Positions 8,601 through 15,838 of a stretch of 37,692 nt of DNA are shown in pieces (positions within the stretch are counted from its first letter, which is position 1; each line of letters opens with the position of its first letter). Source of the stretch: SVFI01 sp045535935 (GTDB lineage: Bacteria > Bacillota > Clostridia > Lachnospirales > Lachnospiraceae); contig JAZSMO010000026.1 in the NCBI GenBank assembly GCA_045535935.1, positions 1 through 37,692 of the forward strand. Direction: 5' to 3'. Position numbers and translations under genes: made by a program. Under the pieces are notes generated by a model. That model was not told where the DNA came from. It saw only the letters and a list, made by a program, of their open reading frames with translations, and did no database searches.

Positions 8601-8863
8601 TCAATAAAATGTATGAGGGAAGACCGCACATCGGTGACGAGGTGATGAACGGAAACATCCAGCTCATTGTCAATACACCGAAAGCAACGGAAGAGTCAAA
8701 GAATGATGACAGCTACATCCGTAAGACAGCCGTAAAGGCGAAAGTACCTTACTTCACGACGATGGCAGCAGCTAAGGCAACAGCAGAAGGTATTTACACG
8801 ATCCTTAAAGAGGGCGACAGCGATGTAATGTCCCTGCAGGAAATCCATGCAGCTATCAAATAG
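5645..8863 (+). CDS. carB: Carbamoyl-phosphate synthase large subunit
   Basis: Full-length 1072-residue CarB. It joins bicarbonate, ATP and glutamine-derived ammonia to make carbamoyl phosphate for pyrimidine and arginine synthesis. The two homologous synthetase halves are plain: GSGPIIIGQACECDYSGTQA near residue 14 and GGGPNRIGQGIEFDYCC near 557, each followed by an ATP-grasp fold (ELEVEVVRDSKG and NPRTSRSSALASKATG in the first; ECEADAIADGK and EANPRASRTVPLVSK in the second). The C-terminal MGS-like allosteric domain starts about residue 938 and is where UMP or ornithine usually binds. AAGGAGAGG lies eight bases before the ATG. The small subunit carA is not adjacent. The upstream leader ORF and terminator suggest attenuation. 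A strong terminator follows. Confidence 0.97.
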   Translation: MSKREDIKKVLIIGSGPIIIGQACECDYSGTQACKALKQLGYEIVLVNSNPATIMTDPDTADVTYIEPLNVKRLEQIIAKERPDAILPNLGGQSGLNLCSELAKEGVLDKYDVKVIGVQVDAIERGEDRIEFKKTMDRLGIEMARSEVAYTVDEALAIADKLGYPVVLRPAYTMGGEGGGLVYNVEELKTVCARGLQASLVGQVLVEESILGWEELEVEVVRDSKGQMITVCFIENIDPLGVHTGDSFCSAPMLTISKECQERLKEQAFKIVDEVQVIGGTNVQFAHDPVSDRIIVIEINPRTSRSSALASKATGFPIALVSAMLASGLTLDEIPCGVNGTLANYEPSGDYIVLKFARWAFEKFKDSQDKLGTQMRAVGEVMSIGKTYKEAFQKAIRSLEIGRYGLGFAKDFNEKSKEELLKMLNTATSERQFIMYEALRKGATVDELFNLTKIKKYFIEQMKELVEEEEALLATKGSVPEKEVMEKAKKDGFADRYLSKLLEVSEEEIRKARISYGITESWEPVRVSGTEDKAYYYSTYNAEDKTTVTDKQKIMILGGGPNRIGQGIEFDYCCVHAAFALKELGFETIIVNCNPETVSTDYDTSDKLYFEPLTLEDVLSIYEKEKPVGVIAQFGGQTPLNLAADLKKNGVNILGTSPEIIDMAEDRDLFRGMMEKLEIPMPEAGMAVDVEEALEIAEKIGYPVMVRPSYVLGGRGMEVVNEPEALKKYMAAAVGVTPDRPILIDRFLRHATECEADAIADGKTAFVPAVMEHIELAGVHSGDSACILPSKNIPAETVETIKEYTRKIAEEMGVCGLMNMQYAIEDGKVYVLEANPRASRTVPLVSKVCNVKMVKLATEIMTRELTGKTSPIEGMKEVKPAYYGVKEAVFPFNMFQEVDPVLGPEMRSTGEVLGLSKSVGEAFYKAQEATQTQLPTKGTVLISVNRKDKPEVVEVAKKFVECGFDIMATGSTHDLLVANGINSTRVNKMYEGRPHIGDEVMNGNIQLIVNTPKATEESKNDDSYIRKTAVKAKVPYFTTMAAAKATAEGIYTILKEGDSDVMSLQEIHAAIK

Positions 8864-8890
8864 TTTTTGGAATAGCATAATGTATATTGG

Positions 8891-8923
8891 AAAATCGCGG
8901 CCGATTTCGGTCGCGATTTTTTT
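8891..8923 (+). terminator. Intrinsic terminator of carB
   Basis: AAAATCGCGGCCGA (8891-8904) and TCGGTCGCGATTTT (8907-8920) form a long GC-rich stem with one G-T pair and a very short loop, followed by T to 8923. Confidence 0.9.
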
Positions 8924-8991
8924 GTGTATGTCGATGGACACGGATATCGGTTGCAATTAGCTATAGTGTCCCCGCTCTTGGAACTGAAGAT

Positions 8992-9177
8992 ATCTCCCCA
9001 TGGCGAGCAATTTTTTCAATATAGGAGATGGAATTTAAAAATTAAAAATTTTTATCTCCCCATAAGACTGGTTACAGCATGTATAGGGAGATAAAAGACT
9101 GAAATTCGGTTCACATAACAAAAAACAAGAATAAATATTCTCCCCCATAAAGTGATATATAAGTTGCGTGGGGAGAA
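8992..9177. repeat. Three successive hairpins with related ATCTCC...GGAGAT arms in a gene-free region
   Basis: The 408-base gap between carB and the YbaK gene holds no convincing ORF but three hairpins of like geometry. Hairpin 1: ATCTCC (8992-8997) with GGAGAT (9024-9029). Hairpin 2: TTTTATCTCCC (9050-9060) with GGGAGATAAAA (9086-9096), an 11-bp perfect stem. Hairpin 3: TTCTCCCC (9138-9145) with GGGGAGAA (9170-9177). Loops are 26, 25 and 24 bases. The 5' arms read TCTCCCCAT, TCTCCCCATAAG and TCTCCCCCATAAAG, and an unpaired fourth copy ATCTCCATAAGG lies at 9179-9190. Purpose unknown; possibilities are a structured RNA, tandem regulator sites or degenerate mobile repeats. Confidence 0.7.
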
Positions 9178-9271
9178 CATCTCCATAAGGTCGTGAAAAT
9201 TCAACAGCAGACAAGAGCTTCAGTTATATGATATACTTACATATGACAAACAAAACCGGAGGGAACCCGAA

Positions 9272-9751
9272 ATGTCGTGGGAAAACGTAAAATCATATTT
9301 TGAACAGTACGGAATGGGAGACAAAGTCCGCATTCAGGATCATATTACAGATACGGTGGAGCATGCGGCACAGGAGATAGGCTGTGAGCCGGCGCGCATT
9401 GCAAAGACCATGTCTTTCCGTTTGAAGGACCATCCGATTGTCATTGTTATGGCAGGGGATGCGAGAGTGCATAACGCCAAGTATAAGGCAAAGTTTCATG
9501 AGAAAGCAGCCATGGTACGCGGTGATGAACTGGAGGAGCTAATCGGACATCCGCCGGGAGGTGTTTGCCCGTTTTGTGTAAAGGAAGATGTTGAGGTTTA
9601 TCTGGATGTTTCCATGAAGCGCTTTACCGATTTGCATGCAGCGGCGGGAAGTCCGGAGGCGACGATCAATCTCACAATCGAAGAATTGGAAAAGTATTCC
9701 GGCATGAAGGAATGGGTTGATGTGTGCAAGGACTGGCAGGAAAAGGAGTGA
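9272..9751 (+). CDS. YbaK/EbsC-type aminoacyl-tRNA deacylase
   Basis: A single YbaK-like domain of 159 residues. It has the conserved lysine context RIAKTMSFRL (Lys45), the central VIVMAGDARVHNAKYK, and the family hallmark GHPPGGVCPFCV. The domain ends in a segment like the family's DLHAAAGSPEATINLTIEEL. Such trans-editing factors hydrolyse mischarged tRNAs such as Cys-tRNA(Pro) or Ala-tRNA(Pro). The exact substrate is not deducible. The start ATG 9272 follows a CGGAGGG ribosome site. A small membrane protein gene starts five bases after the stop, so they are likely co-transcribed. A TATACT at 9232-9237 could be the -10 of its promoter. Confidence 0.87.
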   Translation: MSWENVKSYFEQYGMGDKVRIQDHITDTVEHAAQEIGCEPARIAKTMSFRLKDHPIVIVMAGDARVHNAKYKAKFHEKAAMVRGDELEELIGHPPGGVCPFCVKEDVEVYLDVSMKRFTDLHAAAGSPEATINLTIEELEKYSGMKEWVDVCKDWQEKE

Positions 9752-9756
9752 TTATT

Positions 9757-10257
9757 ATGATGGACCCAATCATTATAGGACAGGCGGACGGTCCTACTTC
9801 CGTATTTTTGGCGGGAAAACTCGGCGGCGGATGGATTAATCTGTTCGGCTTGTGTATTGTGATTGCCATACTGATTCCGAATATAGTTTACGCCATTAAA
9901 TTTAAGGGCGCAGAAAACAAATGTACCAATAAGGTGATGAATGTACTGGAGCAGATCGGAAGGTACGGCTGTATGCTTTTGCTTGTCTTGGATATCGGGC
10001 AGGACGGATTCGGATTTTCTTCTGTTGCGGCGTTTCTTGCTTACATATGTGGCAATGCAGTTCTTGTTTTGGCGTACTGGATTGTCTGGGTGCTTTATTT
10101 TGTGAAGCAGAGCAGATGGAAAAGTATGGCGCTTGCAATCATTCCGGCGGTGATTTTTTGGCTGAGCGGTATTACTTTGCAGTATATACTTTTAGTCATC
10201 GCAACGCTGATTTTTGCTGTGGGACACATTTACGTCACGTGGCAGAATGTGAAATAA
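9757..10257 (+). CDS. Small multi-pass membrane protein with N-terminal QADGPTS motif
   Basis: 166 residues with about four or five hydrophobic segments (near residues 25-45, 65-85, 90-115, 122-142 and 142-162). The N-terminus reads MMDPIIIGQADGPTSVFLAG. G-x-A-D-G-P-T is the signature of a membrane motif in the beta subunits of sodium-translocating decarboxylases (OadB/GcdB/MmdB), where it lies near the ion-binding aspartate. Here it occurs at the extreme N-terminus of a short protein, so homology to the full pump is doubtful and automatic annotation could mislead. ATG 9757 is chosen because AAAGGAG lies about eight bases upstream; the frame continues further upstream from a GTG at 9724. Function unknown. 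Confidence 0.75.
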   Translation: MMDPIIIGQADGPTSVFLAGKLGGGWINLFGLCIVIAILIPNIVYAIKFKGAENKCTNKVMNVLEQIGRYGCMLLLVLDIGQDGFGFSSVAAFLAYICGNAVLVLAYWIVWVLYFVKQSRWKSMALAIIPAVIFWLSGITLQYILLVIATLIFAVGHIYVTWQNVK

Positions 10258-10317
10258 TGTGATATAATAAAATGTGACTGAGAAATGAAAGTTTGTGTGT
10301 AGAAAGGGGGATGTGTT

Positions 10318-11628
10318 ATGGATCAAAATAACAAATGGGATGAATGGAATCTTTGGGACAGTGAGCGTCTTGTGCGGGTGACGGAAGATTTACAGGATGT
10401 GTTGCAATTGCTTGTTTCCAATATGAAAACAGGTGTCGGTCTGTTTGAAGTAAAGGCGGATGAAATCAAGGTACTCTACCTGAATCAGGCATTTTATGAG
10501 CGGCTGGGAATGTCGAAAACCAATTATCCGGACATTCCGGATTCCATTCAAAAATGTGTAAAAGCCGGAAAAGTGCTGGAGCAGACCATACAGATAGAGA
10601 GACGCGACCACGTGAAGAGTTGGTTTGCCGTTAAGCTTGCACCGATTGCAAATACGGATGCGGGTACAAAGCATGTCCTTCTGATTATGCGTGATGTGAC
10701 GGATAAAATGGAAAATGAGCAGAAGATGAAAGAGCTTGAGCGGATGAACGATGAGCTCATGATAAGGGATGCCCGTTACCATGTATTGGCGGAGACCGTA
10801 CAGGGTATTTTGTTTGAATATTTCCCGGCGCGCGACAGTATGTTATTTTCCTACAATCTTCCGCACAATAAAAAGACAAAGGAACTGACAGGATACAGTT
10901 CTTATGTGCGGAAAAATCCTATTGTTCACACGGATCATCTTCAGGCATTTACCAATGCTTTGCAAAATGCGGTAAAACAAGAAACATCAGGTGAACTGGA
11001 ATATCTGACTGCGATTTCCGGAGGTGGTTACCGTTGGCACCGTGCTTATTATAAGAGTGTAGTCGGAGCGGACGGCAAAGTGGCCAGCGTCATGGGACGA
11101 ATCGAAGATATCCATGCAGAAGTGCTGGAGAGAGAAAAGATGAGTTATCAGGCACAGGTTGACGGTTTGACCGGTCTGTACCGCAAGGAGATTGTATTTG
11201 AGAAAATGACAGAGTTTGTAAAACAGGCTCCGGATGCAGAATTCTATTTCTGCATGATTGATCTGGATGATTTCAAATCCATCAATGATAAATACGGACA
11301 TCAATACGGTGACAGTGTTTTGAAGGAAGCAGCGGAGACGATTCTTGATATTATGGAGGAAGATTCCATTGTCGGACGTTTCGGCGGAGATGAATTTATT
11401 GCGCTGACCAAAAACATCGGTAAAGCGGAAGTGATGCGCAAAGCAGGCGATATTATTGAAAAAGTACCTTGCAGCGTCGGAATCGTTCCGTGGAAAAAGG
11501 GAATGGATATTACAGTTATTTTTGACTGGGCCGACGACAATATGTACGAGGCAAAGAGAAACGGTAAAGGATTAATCTGCTTTAATGAGATAGCACCGAG
11601 AGAAAAAGAAAAGGATTCCTGCAACTGA
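10318..11628 (+). CDS. PAS-GGDEF diguanylate cyclase
   Basis: 436 residues. Two PAS-like regions (about 30-130 and 150-265) are recognisable by MRDVTDKMENEQKMKELE and by WHRAYYKSVVGADGKVASVM followed by GRIEDIHAEV at the PAC end. The GGDEF domain follows, with DLDDFKSINDKYGHQYGDS and the intact catalytic GGDEF at residues 356-360, so it should condense two GTP to c-di-GMP. The inhibitory I-site R-x-x-D upstream of GGDEF is absent (E-E-D-S in its place), so product inhibition may be weak. No membrane segment is evident, so it should be cytoplasmic. ATG 10318 follows AAAGGGGG. The stop codon overlaps the start of the next gene by one base. Confidence 0.92.
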   Translation: MDQNNKWDEWNLWDSERLVRVTEDLQDVLQLLVSNMKTGVGLFEVKADEIKVLYLNQAFYERLGMSKTNYPDIPDSIQKCVKAGKVLEQTIQIERRDHVKSWFAVKLAPIANTDAGTKHVLLIMRDVTDKMENEQKMKELERMNDELMIRDARYHVLAETVQGILFEYFPARDSMLFSYNLPHNKKTKELTGYSSYVRKNPIVHTDHLQAFTNALQNAVKQETSGELEYLTAISGGGYRWHRAYYKSVVGADGKVASVMGRIEDIHAEVLEREKMSYQAQVDGLTGLYRKEIVFEKMTEFVKQAPDAEFYFCMIDLDDFKSINDKYGHQYGDSVLKEAAETILDIMEEDSIVGRFGGDEFIALTKNIGKAEVMRKAGDIIEKVPCSVGIVPWKKGMDITVIFDWADDNMYEAKRNGKGLICFNEIAPREKEKDSCN

Positions 11629-12404
11629 TGACAGAAGAACTGATTGCCTATTATAATAAATTTAACGAAGACAAAAGATTGCTGTCCAGACACGGACAGG
11701 TGGAGTATGTGACTTCCATGCGCTACATACACAAATATCTGGAAGGGCGCAGCAATCCGAAAATTCTGGATGTAGGTGCAGGGACCGGGAGATACAGTGT
11801 GGCGCTGGCTGAGGAGGGCTATGATGTCACGGCGGTTGAACTGGTGAAAAGCAATCTCGGAGTTTTGAAAAAGAAGGGAAGCAGCGTGAAAGCCTACCAG
11901 GGAAATGCCATGAAGCTTTCCAGATTTGCCGATGACAGCTTTGACCTAACGCTTGTGTTCGGGCCGATGTACCATCTCCATGCATTTGAAGATAAGTGCA
12001 AGGCACTGTCCGAGGCAAAGCGTGTGACGAAACCGGGCGGCGTAATTCTTGTAGCATATTGTATGAATGATTACAGCGTGCTGACCTATGCGTTCCGCGA
12101 GGGACATATTTTGGAAAGTGTGGAAAAGCAGCTGTTAACGGAAGATTTTCATTGCAAGCCGGAGGCAAATCCGCTGTACAGTTTTGTCCGGACGGAAGAT
12201 ATTGATCGGATCAACGAGGCGGTGCAGCTTTCACGGATTCAGATTATTGCAGCCGACGGACCGGCGGACCATATGCGTCCGGTGATCAATGCCATGAGTG
12301 AGGAAGAGTTTGCGTGGTTCATCAAATATCATCTTGCAACCTGCGAACGACAGGATCTGATCGGAGCGAGTTCGCACACGGTGGATATTTTGTCGGTATC
12401 ATAA
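11628..12404 (+). CDS. Class I SAM-dependent methyltransferase
   Basis: 258 residues with SAM-binding motif I as KILDVGAGTGRYSVAL (LDVGAGTG at 47-54). The acidic end of strand 2 is in YDVTAVELV, and motif IV is FDLTLVFGPMYHL, followed by LSEAKRVTKPGGVILVAY, the post-motif found in Methyltransf_11/25-type enzymes. The methyl acceptor is unknown. The ATG shares a base with the TGA of the diguanylate cyclase gene (TGATG), indicating translational coupling. A strong terminator follows directly and closes the unit. Confidence 0.88.
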   Translation: MTEELIAYYNKFNEDKRLLSRHGQVEYVTSMRYIHKYLEGRSNPKILDVGAGTGRYSVALAEEGYDVTAVELVKSNLGVLKKKGSSVKAYQGNAMKLSRFADDSFDLTLVFGPMYHLHAFEDKCKALSEAKRVTKPGGVILVAYCMNDYSVLTYAFREGHILESVEKQLLTEDFHCKPEANPLYSFVRTEDIDRINEAVQLSRIQIIAADGPADHMRPVINAMSEEEFAWFIKYHLATCERQDLIGASSHTVDILSVS

Positions 12405-12408
12405 AAAC

Positions 12409-12441
12409 AAAAGCAGTTCCGCTTGCGGGGACTGCTTTTTT
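12409..12441 (+). terminator. Intrinsic terminator abutting the trmO ribosome site
   Basis: AAAAGCAGTTCC (12409-12420) pairs with GGGACTGCTTTT (12428-12439, one T-G pair), followed by T to 12441. The trmO ribosome site GGGAG begins at 12442, with no room for a promoter between. Confidence 0.88.
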
Positions 12442-12452
12442 GGGAGTGGAAT

Positions 12453-13154
12453 ATGAAAATTATAGCGCGTATGCACACCGATTTTTCGGAAAAATTCGGA
12501 ATCCCGAGGCAGAGCGGACTGGTTGAAAATCTGCGCGGACGGATTGTGTTTGAACCACAGTACCGGAGTGCGGATGCACTCAAGGGATTAGAAGAATATT
12601 CGCACCTGTGGGTAATCTGGCAGTTTTCAAAGGCGCAGAGAGAGGGATGGTCGGCGACCGTGCGTCCTCCGCGACTCGGCGGGAAAAAGAGAGTGGGCGT
12701 GTTTGCGAGCCGTTCTCCGTTCCGGCCGAACCCCATCGGACTTTCTTCGGTAAAAATAGACGGGATTGTCATGGATGAAAAGCTGGGCCCGGTCATCTGC
12801 GTATCGGGAATCGATATGCTTGACGGGACACCGATTTATGATATCAAACCATATTTGTCCTACTGTGATTCGCATCCGGAGGCAAAGGACGGGTTTGCAC
12901 AGCAGGTCAAAGACAGACAGCTGAAGGTGCAGTGGGAAGCAAAAGTTCCGCAAGATGCGGATGGCGAAAAAACCGGGGAAGCATTTGCGGTGCACAAAGA
13001 TACGATTATGAAGCTTTTGGCACAGGATCCGAGGACCGCATATCTGGACGATGAGGACCGGATATGGGGAATGACCTATGCGGGTTACAATATCAAATTT
13101 AAAGTAAAGGAAGACACAGTTTGCATAGTGGAGATCAAATGGGCGGACAAATAA
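12453..13154 (+). CDS. trmO: tRNA (t6A37) N6-methyltransferase, TrmO/TsaA family
   Basis: The 233-residue protein has the TsaA/YaeB signature: EEYSHLWVIWQFS, RPPRLGG (71-77) and FASRSPFRPNPIGLS (84-98), then ISGIDMLDGTPIYDIKPYL-like text (read here as VSGIDMLDGTPIYDIKPYL). TrmO uses S-adenosylmethionine to methylate N6-threonylcarbamoyladenosine at position 37 of certain threonine tRNAs, tuning decoding. ATG 12453 is chosen for the adjacent GGGAGTGG ribosome site. The gene starts 11 bases after the upstream terminator, so its transcript arises by read-through or from a promoter within the methyltransferase gene. Its 3' end overlaps the next gene by 16 bases. Confidence 0.92.
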   Translation: MKIIARMHTDFSEKFGIPRQSGLVENLRGRIVFEPQYRSADALKGLEEYSHLWVIWQFSKAQREGWSATVRPPRLGGKKRVGVFASRSPFRPNPIGLSSVKIDGIVMDEKLGPVICVSGIDMLDGTPIYDIKPYLSYCDSHPEAKDGFAQQVKDRQLKVQWEAKVPQDADGEKTGEAFAVHKDTIMKLLAQDPRTAYLDDEDRIWGMTYAGYNIKFKVKEDTVCIVEIKWADK

Positions 13155-15838
13155 ATATGGTACTCGGGATTTTGGCCCACGTGGATGCGGGAAAGACTAC
13201 CTTGTCAGAGCAGCTTCTCCTGGAGAGCGGCGGTATCCGGAAAGCGGGTCGTGTGGATCACGGGGATTCCTTCATGGATACCGACTCGCAGGAAAGGGAG
13301 CGCGGAATTACCATTTTTTCCAAGCAGGCACAGCTGCATTTCGGGGACACCTGTTTCACGCTGGTGGATACGCCGGGACATGTGGACTTTTCGGCGGAGA
13401 TGGAGCGGAGTCTTCAGATTCTTGACTACGCGATTCTGGTGGTCAGTGCGGCGGACGGTGTGCAGGGACATACGGAAACTCTGTGGCGGCTGTTGGAAGA
13501 GTATCAGATTCCGACCTTTATTTTTGTAAATAAAATGGATCAGGAAACCGCCGTAAAGGAAGAAATTTATGAGCGGATCCGCACGGAACTATCCGGCGAC
13601 TGCATTGATTTTTCCGATATGGGGAACTGGGATGATCTGTTTTATGAACAGGTGGCGATGACGGATGAGATGCTGCTGGAACGGTTCCTTTCCGGAGAAG
13701 CCATTGGGGAGGAAGACCTTGCCTGGGCAATCGGTGAGCGCAAGCTCTTTCCGTGCTTTTTCGGTTCTGCATTAAAACATGAGGGAATCGATAAGTTAAT
13801 CGCAGGTCTTGTGGGTTATGCCAGGGAACCGATGCGCAGGTCTGAATTTGGCGCAAGAATATTTAAGGTGACCAGAGATGGTCAGGGCAATCGTCTGGTG
13901 CATATGAAAATTACCGGCGGCAAACTTAAAGTAAAAGAAATGTTAGCCGGTGCTGATTGGGAAAAGGAAGAAAAGGTAAATCAGATTCGGATTTACCATG
14001 GAGATAAGTATGAAGTAACAGACGAAGTCCGGGCCGGTTGTGTCTGCGCCGTGACAGGACTTACCTACGCCCTTGCGGGAGAGGGAATCGGATGCGAGCA
14101 GCAGAAGAGTGCGACCTATCTGGAACCGGTGTTGTCCTATAAGGTACACGGACCGGAAACGATGGATGCACACACGGTTTTGGCAAAACTCCGCATTTTG
14201 GAGGAGGAACATCCGGAGCTACATGTCAACTGGGATGAGGAACTTTCCGAGATACGTGTACAACTCATGGGTGATGTACAAATTGAGGTGCTCAGACGCC
14301 TCATCGCAGAGCGATTTGATTTTGAAGCATCTTTTGATGAAGGAGATGTGGTTTACAGAGAGACCATCCAAAATACGGTGGAAGGAGTCGGTCACTTTGA
14401 GCCGCTGCGTCATTATGCGGAGGTTCATCTGCTGTTGGAAGGGCTTCCGAGGGGAAGCGGTCTTGTGTTTGATACCGATTGCAGGGAGGACGATCTGGCA
14501 CTTAACTGGCAGCGTCTGGTGCTGGTACATTTGCAGGAAAAACAGCACAGAGGAGTGCTTACAGGAGCTCCGATTACGGATATGAAAATCACGTTGGTGG
14601 CAGGAAAAGCCCATACGAAGCATACGGAGGGCGGTGATTTCAGACAGGCCACCTACCGCGCGGTGCGACAGGGATTGATGCAGGCGGAAAGTCTGTTGCT
14701 TGAGCCATATTATTCCTTCCGCATTACGATTCCGTCCGATATGATCGGGCGTGTTCTGGCGGATATAGAGCGGATGGGCGGAAGCTTCGGGCAACCCGAT
14801 TTGCAGGGTGAGCAGGCGACTATCAGCGGAAGAGCACCTGTTTCCACCATGCGTAACTATGCACGGGAGATTGCAGCCTTTACCGCAGGAAGAGGAAAGC
14901 TTGTCATGACGCCGGACGGCTACGATGTATGTCACAATGGGGAGGAAGTACAGGAGAAGAAAGGGTATGATCCTTCCTTTGACAGACGTAACCCGGCAGA
15001 TTCCGTATTTTGTCAGCATGGGTCCGGTCAAATCATTCCATGGAATGAAGTGGAAGAGCATATGCATGTGGAGAGTGTACTGCGAGCTCGCCGAAAAAAT
15101 GAGTTCGGTGAGGAGACAATCCTTCGGCTGGAGCGACAAGCGCAGGCGCGCAAGAAAGAGACAGATCGCAAATACGGTGCACAGGAAGAAGAACTCAAAG
15201 CGATTTTTGAAAGGACGTACGGAACACCGAAGCCGAGAGTGGTTCCCTCAGCCCGCGTTGTGAAAGCGTCACCGGAAGCGAATCAGGATCAGGGACGCAG
15301 GAAACCGGCAAAGCCCAACAAGGTTTTGGAAGAATATCTTCTGGTCGATGGCTACAATATCATTTTTGCGTGGGATGAGCTGAAAGAGTTAGCAGAGGCT
15401 AACATTGATGCGGCAAGAGGAAAGCTGATGGATATTCTCTGTGATTATCAGGGATTTAAAAAATGTCGTCTGATTGTGGTGTTTGATGCATATAAAGTAA
15501 AAGGGAACATCGGACAGGTACAGAAGTATCACAACATTGAAGTGGTCTATACCAAGGAGGCGGAGACTGCGGATATGTATATTGAGAAGGCGGCTCACAA
15601 TATAGCAAAAGGGGATTACCGCGTTACGGTGGCTACTTCCGACGGCCTTGTGCAGCTTATTGTCTGGGGACAGGGATGTCTTCTTCTTTCGGCGAGGGAG
15701 CTGAAGGAAGAGATCGAAAATACCAAAAAGCGCATCCGGGAAGAGTACACGGAGCAAAAATCGGAGGCGACCAACCGCATGGAGGCGGCTTTCGCACAGA
15801 TGGAGGAGACGAATGATTCAGGACATCAGCCCATTTAA
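13139..15838 (+). CDS. TetM/EF-G-like ribosomal GTPase fused to Rae1/YacP-like NYN endonuclease
   Basis: 899 residues in two parts. Residues 1 to about 640 are a translational GTPase of the tetracycline-resistance ribosomal-protection type: P-loop AHVDAGKT (13-20), RERGITIF, DTPGHVDF from 77 and NKMD (131-134), then EF-G-like domains II to V (for example YRETIQNTVEGVGHFEPLRH and ISGRAPVSTMRNYA). After a charged linker comes a NYN/PIN-like domain from about 730: LLVDGYNIIFAWDEL (Asp737), VVFDAYKVKG (Asp783), E-A-E-T-A-D (807-812) and ATSDGLVQ (Asp835). This domain closely resembles B. subtilis YacP/Rae1, an endonuclease that cuts mRNA in the ribosomal A site. ATG 13139 has GTGGAG upstream and overlaps trmO. 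Whether it gives tetracycline resistance cannot be told. Confidence 0.9.
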   Translation: MGGQINMVLGILAHVDAGKTTLSEQLLLESGGIRKAGRVDHGDSFMDTDSQERERGITIFSKQAQLHFGDTCFTLVDTPGHVDFSAEMERSLQILDYAILVVSAADGVQGHTETLWRLLEEYQIPTFIFVNKMDQETAVKEEIYERIRTELSGDCIDFSDMGNWDDLFYEQVAMTDEMLLERFLSGEAIGEEDLAWAIGERKLFPCFFGSALKHEGIDKLIAGLVGYAREPMRRSEFGARIFKVTRDGQGNRLVHMKITGGKLKVKEMLAGADWEKEEKVNQIRIYHGDKYEVTDEVRAGCVCAVTGLTYALAGEGIGCEQQKSATYLEPVLSYKVHGPETMDAHTVLAKLRILEEEHPELHVNWDEELSEIRVQLMGDVQIEVLRRLIAERFDFEASFDEGDVVYRETIQNTVEGVGHFEPLRHYAEVHLLLEGLPRGSGLVFDTDCREDDLALNWQRLVLVHLQEKQHRGVLTGAPITDMKITLVAGKAHTKHTEGGDFRQATYRAVRQGLMQAESLLLEPYYSFRITIPSDMIGRVLADIERMGGSFGQPDLQGEQATISGRAPVSTMRNYAREIAAFTAGRGKLVMTPDGYDVCHNGEEVQEKKGYDPSFDRRNPADSVFCQHGSGQIIPWNEVEEHMHVESVLRARRKNEFGEETILRLERQAQARKKETDRKYGAQEEELKAIFERTYGTPKPRVVPSARVVKASPEANQDQGRRKPAKPNKVLEEYLLVDGYNIIFAWDELKELAEANIDAARGKLMDILCDYQGFKKCRLIVVFDAYKVKGNIGQVQKYHNIEVVYTKEAETADMYIEKAAHNIAKGDYRVTVATSDGLVQLIVWGQGCLLLSARELKEEIENTKKRIREEYTEQKSEATNRMEAAFAQMEETNDSGHQPI

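Noticed and set aside
8992..9190. CRISPR array
   Set aside because: Repeats are inverted hairpin arms with unequal spacing, not direct repeats with uniform spacers, and no cas gene is near.
14219..15139. 306-codon minus-strand frame within the GTPase-nuclease gene
   Set aside because: Long only because of the composition of the real gene opposite; no family features and no ribosome site.
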